From assembly GCA_902803675.1 (NCBI GenBank), contig CADCQZ010000323.1:1-7759 (forward strand): a DNA stretch of 7,759 nucleotides, given 5' to 3'. Below the pieces are notes generated by a model. The model was not told the DNA's origin. It worked only from the letters and a program-made list of their open reading frames with translations, and searched no databases. Shown piece after piece: positions 1 to 5,824 of this stretch (within the stretch, counting starts at the first letter, position 1; the number at the start of each line of letters is the position of its first letter). The DNA is from an uncultured Eubacteriales bacterium. GTDB lineage: Bacteria; Bacillota_A; Clostridia; Christensenellales; Aristaeellaceae. The translations under genes were made by a program, and so were the position numbers.

Positions 1-59
1 CCCCGCCTATACCACCCCTCTTAAATGAAGGGTACGTTGTTTTGTGTTTGTCGTTTGCG

Positions 60-102
60 CCGTGCGCTGGCGGCGAACGGATGCGCCGCCGGCCGCGCAC
101 GG
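60..102. repeat. GC-rich long hairpin (inverted repeat)
   Basis: An outer 8-bp perfect stem (CCGTGCGC at 60-67 with GCGCACGG at 95-102) and an inner 7-bp perfect stem (GGCGGCG at 69-75 with CGCCGCC at 84-90) are separated by an asymmetric internal loop (T68 against GGCC 91-94). The loop AACGGATG is at 76-83. No T-run follows on either strand, so it is not a simple intrinsic terminator. It lies in DNA with no convincing gene. It could be part of a structured RNA, a 3' UTR, or a protein-binding cruciform; the function is unknown. Confidence 0.6.
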
Positions 103-221
103 ACTAAAGCAACAGTTAATTCATGCATTTTTTAAAATCCTGCTGATTTACGATCTACTCTCGTTCTTTTTGTTCTTTCTGGTCTGTATTTTAACCATAT
201 ATTTCCGTTTCTTATTATTTT
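103..221. other. AT-rich non-coding stretch
   Basis: This stretch is strikingly AT-rich and, on the plus strand, pyrimidine-rich compared with the GC-rich genes around it. I see no Shine-Dalgarno site with a plausible reading frame. Reading it as protein gives a hydrophobic F/L-rich segment, which is what T-rich DNA encodes by chance. It separates the hairpin at 60-102 from the terminator at 222-253. All three may belong to one plus-strand non-coding transcript or to the 3' end of a gene lying before the window. Confidence 0.4.
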
Positions 222-253
222 GGCACTGTTGCTTGTGCAACGGCGCCTTTTTT
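222..253 (+). terminator. Rho-independent terminator (+)
   Basis: Bases 222-232 pair with 237-247 around the tetraloop TTGT (233-236). The stem has eleven positions with one A-C mismatch (225/244) and one G-T wobble (227/242). It is followed directly by six T residues (248-253). The minus-strand reading has no T-run after the stem, so it should act on plus-strand transcription. No plus-strand gene is visible before it in the window, so it ends either a transcript entering from the left or an unannotated small RNA. Confidence 0.65.
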
Positions 254-263
254 GTGAAGACCC

Positions 264-288
264 GGCGGGAAGGCGGAAGGGGGCGGAA
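264..288. repeat. Purine-rich GGCGGAA repeats
   Basis: Three imperfect copies of GGCGG(G)AA lie at 264-271, 272-278 and 282-288, with an extra GGG before the last copy. The tract has six runs of two or more G on one strand, enough in principle for a weak two-tetrad quadruplex. A CCGGCCGG palindrome follows at 295-302. No function is evident. Confidence 0.35.
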
Positions 289-343
289 CTTTCCCCGGCC
301 GGCAATAAAATATCGGAGGCCCGTGGCGTTTTTCGCCCGCCTC

Positions 344-352
344 TGGTATCAT
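344..352 (+). promoter_or_regulatory. Probable extended -10 promoter
   Basis: TGG (344-346) plus TATCAT (347-352) forms an extended -10 element (TGN before the hexamer). No good -35 hexamer is seen 16-18 bp upstream, as is common for extended -10 promoters. Transcription would start near 359 and leave a leader of about 60 nt before the start codon at 423. The element and the following AGGG closely resemble the promoter proposed at 6854-6862. Prediction only. Confidence 0.5.
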
Positions 353-362
353 AGGGATATCT

Positions 363-384
363 CCGGCGGCAGTCGGGCCGCCGG
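363..384 (+). promoter_or_regulatory. Leader hairpin before the MBL gene
   Basis: CCGGCGGC (363-370) and GCCGCCGG (377-384) form a perfect 8-bp stem around a six-base loop. It lies between the predicted transcription start (about 359) and the ribosome binding site at 409-413, so it would form at the very 5' end of the mRNA. There is no T-run after it, so it is not a terminator. It may stabilise the transcript or bind a regulator. Confidence 0.4.
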
Positions 385-422
385 CACGGTCCTCGTTCGC
401 GTCGTCACGGAGGATGATATCG

Positions 423-1529
423 ATGGAAGGAAACAGGATCACCGCCGCCATGATCGCGCCCTGCGGGCTTGACTGCGCCCTGTGCGGCCGGGCCCTTCAG
501 GAAAAGGATCCCTGCCCGGGCTGCCGCGGCCCCAATGAGAACAAGCCCGTGTTCTGCTCGGAACAGTGCGGCATCGTGCTGTGCGAAAAACGCGTCGGGA
601 ACGGATACGGTTACTGCGACGAGTGTCCCGATCATCCCTGCGCGGACGTAACGGAAAAAGAGACGCGCTACACGTCGAAGTATCCCATGTTCGAATCACC
701 CGCTCAGAACCTGAAGGATATCCGCGCGGACGGCATGGAAAACTTTCTCGAAAAGGAACGGGAAAGATGGACCTGCGGGGCCTGCGGCCATATCGTCTGC
801 GTCCACACCGGGGTCTGCAGCGGCTGCGGGAAGCGATACGGCGCCCAGGTCGTTCCGATCGACGGGGATACCTGGCGGATCGAGAACGGCGAGGTGCGCT
901 GTTTCCTGCTGAGAGGAACGAAAAAAGCCCTCCTGATCGATACGGGGATGACGATCCGCCACGTGAGGCAGATCGCCGAGGCGCTCGCCGCTTTGCCGGT
1001 GGAGCTTTTGAACACCCATTCGGACGGGGATCATACCGGCTGCAACGGGCAGTTCGAGTATTTCTATATGCATCCGGCCGACGAGCCCCGCTATCGGAGC
1101 GCCGGGAAGGGCGGCACGCTGATCCCGCTTAAAGACGGGGATGAGATCGACCTGGGGAACAGAAAGCTGAGGATCGTGCATCTGCCCGGGCACACCCCCG
1201 GGAGCGTGGCGGTGCTGGATGTCGGCCGCCGGGTGCTTTTGAGCGGGGACATCCTCCAGGAGCACGGGCACATCTTCATGTTCGGCGAACACCGGAACAT
1301 GCGGGATTACGCGGAAAGCCTTGCGAAACTGGAAAAGATGACCGCGTATCTCGATGAGATCTGGCCGTCCCACGGGGATATCCCCATCGATCCGGGATGT
1401 ATCCGGAAGCACCGTGAAGCGGCGGAAAAGATCCTGAACAAAGAGGCGGTCGGGACGCCGGCGGAGGTCTTCGGGCAGAAGGTCACGGTATACCGCTTCG
1501 GCGATACGGCTTTCCTCTGCGGAGAGTGA
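423..1529 (+). CDS. DUF3795 / MBL-fold metallo-hydrolase fusion
   Basis: This is a two-domain protein of 368 residues. Residues about 10-140 look like a DUF3795-type Cys-rich domain: CGLDC at 14-18, further Cys at 21, 31, 34, 45, 49, 54, 65, 68 and 73, then a zinc-ribbon-like tail with Cys at 118, 121, 126, 132 and 135. Such cysteines probably bind zinc or an Fe-S centre (inference). The remainder is a metallo-beta-lactamase-fold hydrolase. Its first motif reads THSDGDHTG (H199, D201, D203, H204), so Asp replaces the usual second His of HxHxDH. Later ligands are H257 in PGHTPGS, D276 in LLSGD and H317 in PSHGD. I chose the ATG at 423 because GGAGG at 409-413 lies 9 nt before it; the in-frame ATG at 414 abuts that site. 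No signal peptide, so cytoplasmic. The serine hydrolase gene follows after 34 nt. The substrate cannot be told from sequence. Confidence 0.88.
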   Translation: MEGNRITAAMIAPCGLDCALCGRALQEKDPCPGCRGPNENKPVFCSEQCGIVLCEKRVGNGYGYCDECPDHPCADVTEKETRYTSKYPMFESPAQNLKDIRADGMENFLEKERERWTCGACGHIVCVHTGVCSGCGKRYGAQVVPIDGDTWRIENGEVRCFLLRGTKKALLIDTGMTIRHVRQIAEALAALPVELLNTHSDGDHTGCNGQFEYFYMHPADEPRYRSAGKGGTLIPLKDGDEIDLGNRKLRIVHLPGHTPGSVAVLDVGRRVLLSGDILQEHGHIFMFGEHRNMRDYAESLAKLEKMTAYLDEIWPSHGDIPIDPGCIRKHREAAEKILNKEAVGTPAEVFGQKVTVYRFGDTAFLCGE

Positions 1530-1547
1530 TATTCTCCCGGGTGGGGC

Positions 1548-1553
1548 AGGAGG
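1548..1553 (+). promoter_or_regulatory. Ribosome binding site
   Basis: AGGAGG lies 10 nt before the ATG at 1564 and fixes that start. It sits in the 34-nt gap after the upstream gene, with no promoter or terminator between, which supports co-transcription. Confidence 0.7.
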
Positions 1554-1563
1554 CCCACAGCGC

Positions 1564-2745
1564 ATGCTTTCCAACGCCGTTCATTATTTTACGCTGGTTT
1601 CCCGCTCCCTCGCCTGCATGTCGGCGGTCTGCGGCACCCGGGACAGCGTTCACACCGCCATGGGCGGGATCATTTCCCGGGACGGGACGCCCGTCGCCGC
1701 GGACAGCGTGTTCGACCTGGCCTCGCTGTCAAAGCTGTTCACCGGGATGACGGCCATGCGCTTAAGGGCCGCCGGCAGGCTGGACTTTGACGCGCCCGTG
1801 ACGGCCTTCGCCCCGCAGTTCTCTCATCTTGAGGGCGTCACGGTGGGGCAGGTGCTCTGCTTTGAGACGGGCCTGCGCACGCCCGAGAGGATCGACGCGC
1901 AGATAGACCCGCTTTCTGCCGAACAGATGCTCTTCGCCTGCCGGCCCTGTCCCAACGGGGAGAGGGCCTATTCCGACATCCACGCCATGGTCGCCCGGTA
2001 TATCCTGGAGGGCGCGGCGGACCTGAGCCTGATGGAGCTGGTGGAGCGGGAGATCTTAAAGCCCCTGGGCATGCGGGAAACGATGTGCCGTGTGCCGGAC
2101 GATATCCGGGCGCGCTGCGTGAGCTGCGACCGGGAACACCGCGTGGAGGGGGAGCGCTTCATCCTTCGGGAGGGCATCGCCCCCGGCACGGCGCACGATC
2201 CCAAGGCCCGGGCCATGGCCCCGGAGGGGGAAACGTTCTGCGGGCACGCGGGGCTCTTTTCCACGGCGGGGGACATGACGCGCTTCTGCCGGGGCATCCT
2301 GAGGGGCGACGTGCTGAGCCGGGAGGATCTCGCGTTCATGGCCCGGAACCGCACGGGGCATCCCCTGCCCGGGGGGCGGTGGACCCAGCACCTGGGCCTC
2401 TTGTGCTATGTGCGCCATCCCGTGCAGTATCACAGCGAGGTGCCCTCCTACATGAGCGGCGGCACCATCGCCCTGAGCGGATTCACGGGCAACCACATCG
2501 CCGTGGATCCGGAGCGGGGCCTGTTCGAGTTCTATCTCGGCAGCCGCGTCATGGACCGGGTGACCGTCCTGATCCCGCCCCCGGGGAAGCGCCTGACGGA
2601 TTACGGGCTCGGCGCGGACGGCATCGGTACCGTGGACTGGCCGGGGGAGGGAAAGGTCATCTCCTCGGTGGATTTCGTGCACCTCAAGGACGCCCATTAC
2701 CATCCGGAGGTGGCGGATGCCCTGGGCGTCACGGACGCGGGATAG
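1564..2745 (+). CDS. Serine hydrolase, beta-lactamase / class C PBP-like family
   Basis: This 393-residue protein has the serine beta-lactamase / penicillin-recognising fold. SLSK at 54-57 is the SxxK motif (nucleophile S54, base K57). YSD at 136-138 takes the place of the YxN motif, with Y136 as the likely second catalytic base. GHAGLFSTAGDMTRF (227-241) is a family hallmark. The segment around GFTGNHIAVDP (306-316) matches the conserved GxTG...DP strand of these esterases and peptidases. Known members include D-amino peptidases, esterases such as EstB, and cell-wall peptidases such as YfeW/PBP4B. There is no N-terminal signal peptide or lipobox, so a secreted antibiotic-resistance role is unlikely; a cytoplasmic esterase, amidase or peptidase is more plausible. 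It follows the MBL-fold gene in the same operon and ends before a terminator at 2770. The exact substrate is unknown. Confidence 0.87.
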   Translation: MLSNAVHYFTLVSRSLACMSAVCGTRDSVHTAMGGIISRDGTPVAADSVFDLASLSKLFTGMTAMRLRAAGRLDFDAPVTAFAPQFSHLEGVTVGQVLCFETGLRTPERIDAQIDPLSAEQMLFACRPCPNGERAYSDIHAMVARYILEGAADLSLMELVEREILKPLGMRETMCRVPDDIRARCVSCDREHRVEGERFILREGIAPGTAHDPKARAMAPEGETFCGHAGLFSTAGDMTRFCRGILRGDVLSREDLAFMARNRTGHPLPGGRWTQHLGLLCYVRHPVQYHSEVPSYMSGGTIALSGFTGNHIAVDPERGLFEFYLGSRVMDRVTVLIPPPGKRLTDYGLGADGIGTVDWPGEGKVISSVDFVHLKDAHYHPEVADALGVTDAG

Positions 2746-2769
2746 CCGGAAGGAAAACGAAACATATCA

Positions 2770-2800
2770 GGGGAGCGGAAAACCGCTCCCCCGATCTTTT
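2770..2800 (+). terminator. Terminator between convergent genes
   Basis: GGGGAGCGG (2770-2778) and CCGCTCCCC (2783-2791) form a perfect 9-bp stem with an AAAA loop, followed by CGATCTTTT. It lies 24 nt after the serine hydrolase stop and 33 nt beyond the stop of the convergent C69 gene. Read on the minus strand, the tail is only moderately T-rich, so termination may be bidirectional but should be stronger on the plus strand. Confidence 0.8.
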
Positions 2801-2815
2801 GAGTATCTTTTGAGT
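2794..2815. repeat. 11-bp perfect tandem duplication
   Basis: ATCTTTTGAGT occurs twice head to tail (2794-2804 and 2805-2815). The first copy contains the T-run of the terminator. This is probably a small slippage duplication in the convergent intergenic region. Confidence 0.7.
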
Positions 2816-2824
2816 GTTTCGGAT

Positions 2825-4369
2825 TTATTTGTTCAGCAGGCTGTTCGTGAGATCCACCGCCAGCAGGTGCACCTGGTGGGCCAGGTCCATGCTGAACTGG
2901 GTGGCCTCGGCGGCGGGATCCGCCGCATCGGCGATGGTCGCCTTCAGGGCATTGAAGGCGGTATTGATCTCCGCCTGCTTCAGGGCCAGGGCGTCGATGG
3001 CCGCGGCGGAGGCGGCGTCATCCGGATACACGTAGGAGATCAGGTTGCTCAGGGCGTCGAAGCTCCAGTACATGGAATCGGCCCAGTTCTCCGGCAGGGC
3101 CATGAAGCCCTCCACGGCCACCCGCTGGCCGTCCACCCGCATGTTGATCGTGGTGGGGTAGTACACGCCCTCCGCGGGAGCTTCCTGAGAAAACTCCGCC
3201 TCGGCGGTGCTCAGCTGATAGCTTACGTCCGTGTCGGTGGTCAGCATGGGATAGTAGGGCACGAACACGTTGATGGCCGCGTCGTTCATGGCCACCCATT
3301 CCACGGTGCCAAGGGCCCCGCCCTCGGGATACACCTGGAAGATGTGGGTCTCCAGGTTGCGCTGGTAGCCGATGTTGCTGATCTTGTAGAAGCCCTGGAT
3401 GTCCTCGATGGACAGGAGCTTCCCGGGCTTGATGCCGTTGTGCAGCGGCACGACCGCGCCTTCCGCGTCCACATTGGTCAGCAGGTAGCTGACGGTGTCG
3501 GCCCCTTCCGTCCAGGGCGTGTTCAGGTACTCCAGGGCGTTGACCATCCGGGCGTTGGGCTGGGTGCCGTCGTTGTAGGAAGCCACATAGTCGATGGTGT
3601 TGGCTTCCTCGTCGCCCACGAAAGTGCCCGCCTTTTTGGCCACCTCGATCAGGTTGGCCGAGGCGATCACGTTGTCCGTGTCATCCAGGTCGATCAGGCC
3701 GATGATGGACATGTTGGGCTGGGCCAGTACCAGGTCATCGGTGAGCTTCAGGGCGATGTAGGCGTGCCCGGTCACGTTCTCGATGTACCAGGTCTCGTCC
3801 TTGTCGGCGATGATGATGCCGCTGCCCGCGTTGGCGCCGGCGGTGTCATAGATGCCGGTGAGCAGGTCCACCGCTTCTTTGGCGGTGGCGGCCTCGGACA
3901 GGATCACCGTCACGATCTCCGCTTCCTCGATGCCCAGGTCCTCGTAAGGATCCGCGGCTTCCGCGGCCTCGGAGCAGCCCAGGGTCTCCGTGGCGGTGAT
4001 GGAGACGCCCTGATCATTGGTGCCCGCGGCCTCGTAGGGGGTGTGGGCGTGGGTCTGTCCGCAGTCCGGGCACACGCCGTCCACGCCCGCGCCGTTGTCG
4101 TCGCTGAAGGCGGTGTAGCCGTAGCTGTCATGGGTGAAGGTGTAGGTGAATCCGTAGCAGCCGGAGTATTCCTCGCCCGCGGTGTGGTTCCCCGCGGGGC
4201 TCACGTAGAACAGCTTGTTCTGGCTGTTGGAATAATCCTCGGATCGGGCGAATATCACGGCGCCGTCATCGGTGGCGGCGGGGCCGGCGTAGATCAGCGT
4301 GCAGGCGGAGGCCCCCGTCAGGGACAGGGCGAAAATAAGGCCGAGGAGAAGGGCGGTCAGCTTTTTCAT
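2825..4369 (-). CDS. Exported C69-family dipeptidase (Ntn hydrolase)
   Basis: This 514-residue protein belongs to the C69 (PepD-like) dipeptidases, N-terminal-nucleophile hydrolases that cleave dipeptides. Residues 1-22 are a clear signal peptide: MKK, a hydrophobic core, then ASA. Cleavage after A22 would expose C23, the expected N-terminal Cys nucleophile, in CTLIYAGPAATDDG, which matches the family start (CTxxxxGxxAxxDGs). Other family signatures are ARSEDY at 41-46, EAAGTNDQGVSITATETL around 113-130, THIFQVYP at 341-348 and NVFVPYYP at 367-374. An unusual CPDCGQTH segment lies at 100-107. The C-terminal roughly 70 residues are Ala-rich and predicted helical. The site GAAAGGA lies about 10 nt before the start. 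The gene faces the serine hydrolase and has its own strong promoter. It probably works at the cell surface or outside, feeding amino acids to the cell. Confidence 0.92.
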   Translation of the reverse strand: MKKLTALLLGLIFALSLTGASACTLIYAGPAATDDGAVIFARSEDYSNSQNKLFYVSPAGNHTAGEEYSGCYGFTYTFTHDSYGYTAFSDDNGAGVDGVCPDCGQTHAHTPYEAAGTNDQGVSITATETLGCSEAAEAADPYEDLGIEEAEIVTVILSEAATAKEAVDLLTGIYDTAGANAGSGIIIADKDETWYIENVTGHAYIALKLTDDLVLAQPNMSIIGLIDLDDTDNVIASANLIEVAKKAGTFVGDEEANTIDYVASYNDGTQPNARMVNALEYLNTPWTEGADTVSYLLTNVDAEGAVVPLHNGIKPGKLLSIEDIQGFYKISNIGYQRNLETHIFQVYPEGGALGTVEWVAMNDAAINVFVPYYPMLTTDTDVSYQLSTAEAEFSQEAPAEGVYYPTTINMRVDGQRVAVEGFMALPENWADSMYWSFDALSNLISYVYPDDAASAAAIDALALKQAEINTAFNALKATIADAADPAAEATQFSMDLAHQVHLLAVDLTNSLLNK

Positions 4370-4378
4370 TCTTCACAC

Positions 4379-4386
4379 ATCCTTTC
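4379..4386 (-). promoter_or_regulatory. Ribosome binding site of the C69 gene
   Basis: On the minus strand GAAAGGAT precedes the ATG at 4369 by about 10 nt. It supports the start that yields the intact signal peptide. Confidence 0.6.
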
Positions 4387-4404
4387 TTTTCCAGCAGAAT
4401 GAGG

Positions 4405-4453
4405 GCATTATATGCGCATAATTATGCATAGTCAAGCATAAATATGCGCATAT
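4405..4453. promoter_or_regulatory. Phased TATGC/GCATA palindrome array (putative operator)
   Basis: Two perfect 10-bp palindromes, TATGCGCATA, lie at 4411-4420 and 4443-4452, with centres 32 bp apart (about three helical turns). The second extends to 12 bp as ATATGCGCATAT (4442-4453). Between them is the 8-bp palindrome TATGCATA (4423-4430), whose centre is 11 bp from the first, and GCATA-aa-TATGC (4436-4447). Counting GCATA on the plus strand gives starts at 4416, 4426, 4436 and 4448, preceded by a GCATT at 4405, so the elements recur about once per turn. The array covers the C69 promoter from the -10 to upstream of the -35. The likely reading is cooperative binding of a dimeric regulator on one DNA face; the regulator is not identified. 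Confidence 0.6.
4407..4435 (-). promoter_or_regulatory. Near-consensus sigma-70 promoter of the C69 gene
   Basis: On the minus strand TTGACT (4435-4430) is followed by a 17-bp spacer and a perfect TATAAT (4412-4407). The expected start is near 4400, giving a leader of about 30 nt. It is the best promoter match in the window. Its spacer and both hexamers lie within a palindrome cluster, so it probably needs a repressor to control it. Confidence 0.85.
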
Positions 4454-4476
4454 CGGTGTATTTTTCCTGTATTTGG

Positions 4477-4492
4477 GATCGATATGTCGATC
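4477..4492. repeat. Inverted repeat GATCGA-TATG-TCGATC
   Basis: A perfect 6-bp inverted repeat with a 4-base spacer lies upstream of the C69 promoter and beyond the terminator of the M29 gene. It may be another regulator site, distinct in sequence from the TATGC array, or a chance palindrome. Confidence 0.35.
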
Positions 4493-4502
4493 TGCGCGGC
4501 CT

Positions 4503-4538
4503 AAAAAAGATCCCGCCCCCTGTAAGAGAAACGGGATC
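4503..4538 (-). terminator. Rho-independent terminator of the M29 gene cluster (-)
   Basis: On the minus strand GATCCCG (4538-4532) and CGGGATC (4515-4509) pair across a 16-base loop and are followed immediately by six T residues (4508-4503). It lies 37 nt past the M29 stop and isolates that transcript from the C69 promoter region. The plus-strand reading ends in A residues, so it acts only on the minus strand. Confidence 0.85.
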
Positions 4539-4575
4539 ATAAAAAACTATCTGTCTTGTGACTGAGACGGACGCT

Positions 4576-5805
4576 TTATGCCCAGGTGCCGTTGCGGAAC
4601 ACGGGCACCGAAGTGCCGTCCGGGCGGATGCCGTCGATGTCAAGGTCGTCCGCGCCCACCATGAAGTCCACGTGGATGATGGAGTCGTTGACGCCCTTTG
4701 CCTTCGCCTCTTCCGCGGTCATGTCGTCCCCGCCGGGCAGCACTTCCTTGAAGCCCATGCCCAGGGCGCAGTGGCAGCAGGCGTTCTCGTCGAACAGGGT
4801 GTTGTAGAACAGGAAGCCGCACTGGTTGACGGGGCTCTCCCGGGGCACCAGGGCGGTCTCGCCCAGCATGGCGGCGCCCTCGTCCATTTTGATCATCCTC
4901 TCCAGGAGCTCCTGTCCCTTCGCCGCTTTGCAGGACACGGCTTTTCCGCCTTTAAAGGTGATGGAAAAGTCCTCGATCAGCTGGCTGTTCCAGGAAAGGG
5001 GCTTCACCGCCACCAGGGTGCCCTCGCACCGGCCGGCCATGGGGGAGGTGAAGATCTCCTCCGTGGGCATGTTGGGGATGTAGAACGCGCCGTTCACATT
5101 GTTCACCGCGCCGGCCCCCTCCCATCTGGCCCCGGGGATCAGGTCCACGGTGAAGTCCGTGCCGTTGGCGCTCCGGTATTTGAGGGAAGTGAAGCCCTGG
5201 GCGTTGAGCCATTCGGCCTTCGCCTGGATAAAGTCGGTGTGCTCCTTCCAGGCCGCCACGGGGTCGGTGTCCTCGCTGACGCGCACGGTTTTGAGCACGG
5301 CGTCCCACAGCCTGTCCACCGCGTCCGGCGCGTCCGGGAAGCACTTGCGGGCCCACTTCTCGGAGGGGTAGGCCGCGATGCACCACTGGTGCTTCCCGTC
5401 GATGGCGCTGCGGTAGGGCTTCATCACCGTGGCGCGGCTCCGGGCCACTTTGGACAGTTTCGCGGGATCCACGCCGTCCATCGCGTCCGGATCCTCCGAG
5501 TCGATGAAGATGCGGCAGGGCAGATCCACGGTCATCTGCTTCATCTTCGCTTCCTCCCAGGGCAGCACGGTGCCCAGGGTCTCCTCTGACGCGTAGAGGA
5601 AGTTCAGCCGGGACTGGACGTCATAGGCCCAGTCCACGTTCACTTTTTTCGCTCCGGCCTTATAGCACTCCTCGATGATGAGGGCCGCGAAGGCGTGCTG
5701 CTCCACGGACACGGTCAGGTTGACCACCTGCCCGGGCCGCACGTTGGCGCCGGTGCGCACGATCAGCTCCGCGTATTTTCTCAAGACCTTTTCGGAAACG
5801 CTCAT
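4576..5805 (-). CDS. M29-family metallo-aminopeptidase
   Basis: This 409-residue protein is of typical length for M29 enzymes (AmpS, PepS, aminopeptidase T). These are cytoplasmic, dimeric, two-metal exopeptidases that remove N-terminal residues. The probable metal ligands and catalytic residues fall in family motifs: PTEE at 247-250, LGE at 314-316 (E316), NTLFDENACCHCALG at 335-349 (H345) and IHVDFMVG at 377-384 (H378, D380). The tail DLDIDGIRPDGTSVPVFRNGTW also matches the family end. The start is supported by GGAGGG (5819-5814) 8 nt upstream. No signal peptide is present. It is last in the cluster, 19 nt after the 104-residue gene, and is closed by the terminator at 4538-4503. It probably finishes degradation of imported or intracellular peptides. 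Confidence 0.95.
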   Translation of the reverse strand: MSVSEKVLRKYAELIVRTGANVRPGQVVNLTVSVEQHAFAALIIEECYKAGAKKVNVDWAYDVQSRLNFLYASEETLGTVLPWEEAKMKQMTVDLPCRIFIDSEDPDAMDGVDPAKLSKVARSRATVMKPYRSAIDGKHQWCIAAYPSEKWARKCFPDAPDAVDRLWDAVLKTVRVSEDTDPVAAWKEHTDFIQAKAEWLNAQGFTSLKYRSANGTDFTVDLIPGARWEGAGAVNNVNGAFYIPNMPTEEIFTSPMAGRCEGTLVAVKPLSWNSQLIEDFSITFKGGKAVSCKAAKGQELLERMIKMDEGAAMLGETALVPRESPVNQCGFLFYNTLFDENACCHCALGMGFKEVLPGGDDMTAEEAKAKGVNDSIIHVDFMVGADDLDIDGIRPDGTSVPVFRNGTWA

Positions 5806-5824
5806 GTCAGTATCCCTCCGATCC

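Noticed and set aside
9..18. GGGGTGGTAT on the minus strand, recalling the T-box core
   Set aside because: The match stops after GGGTGGTA; the ACCGCG continuation and specifier structure are not seen, and the window ends here.
21..128. Minus-strand 35-codon open frame running through the GC-rich hairpin
   Set aside because: AGCAGGA before it is a weak ribosome site, the product is Arg/Ala-rich as expected from the hairpin, and there is no similarity or context to support it.
44..472. Plus-strand frame with a hydrophobic F/L-rich segment
   Set aside because: It has a GTG start without a ribosome site, spans a terminator and overlaps the MBL gene. The hydrophobicity follows from T-rich DNA.
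696..1574. Minus-strand frame (292 codons) opposite the MBL gene
   Set aside because: Shadow frame; no ribosome site, no motifs, and it overlaps the well-supported plus-strand gene throughout.
1564..2745. Serine hydrolase as an antibiotic-resistance beta-lactamase
   Set aside because: No signal peptide, and YSD and GFTG replace the classical class C motifs (YxN, KTG); esterase or peptidase relatives fit better.
2717..4402. Long plus-strand open frame (561 codons) opposite the C69 gene
   Set aside because: Its translation is a Val/Gly/His-rich mirror of the real gene with no family motifs. The opposite strand has a signal peptide, C69 motifs, a ribosome site and a promoter.
4558..5589. Plus-strand open frame (343 codons) opposite the M29 gene
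   Set aside because: Antisense shadow produced by high-G+C codon use; all M29 metal-site motifs are on the minus strand.
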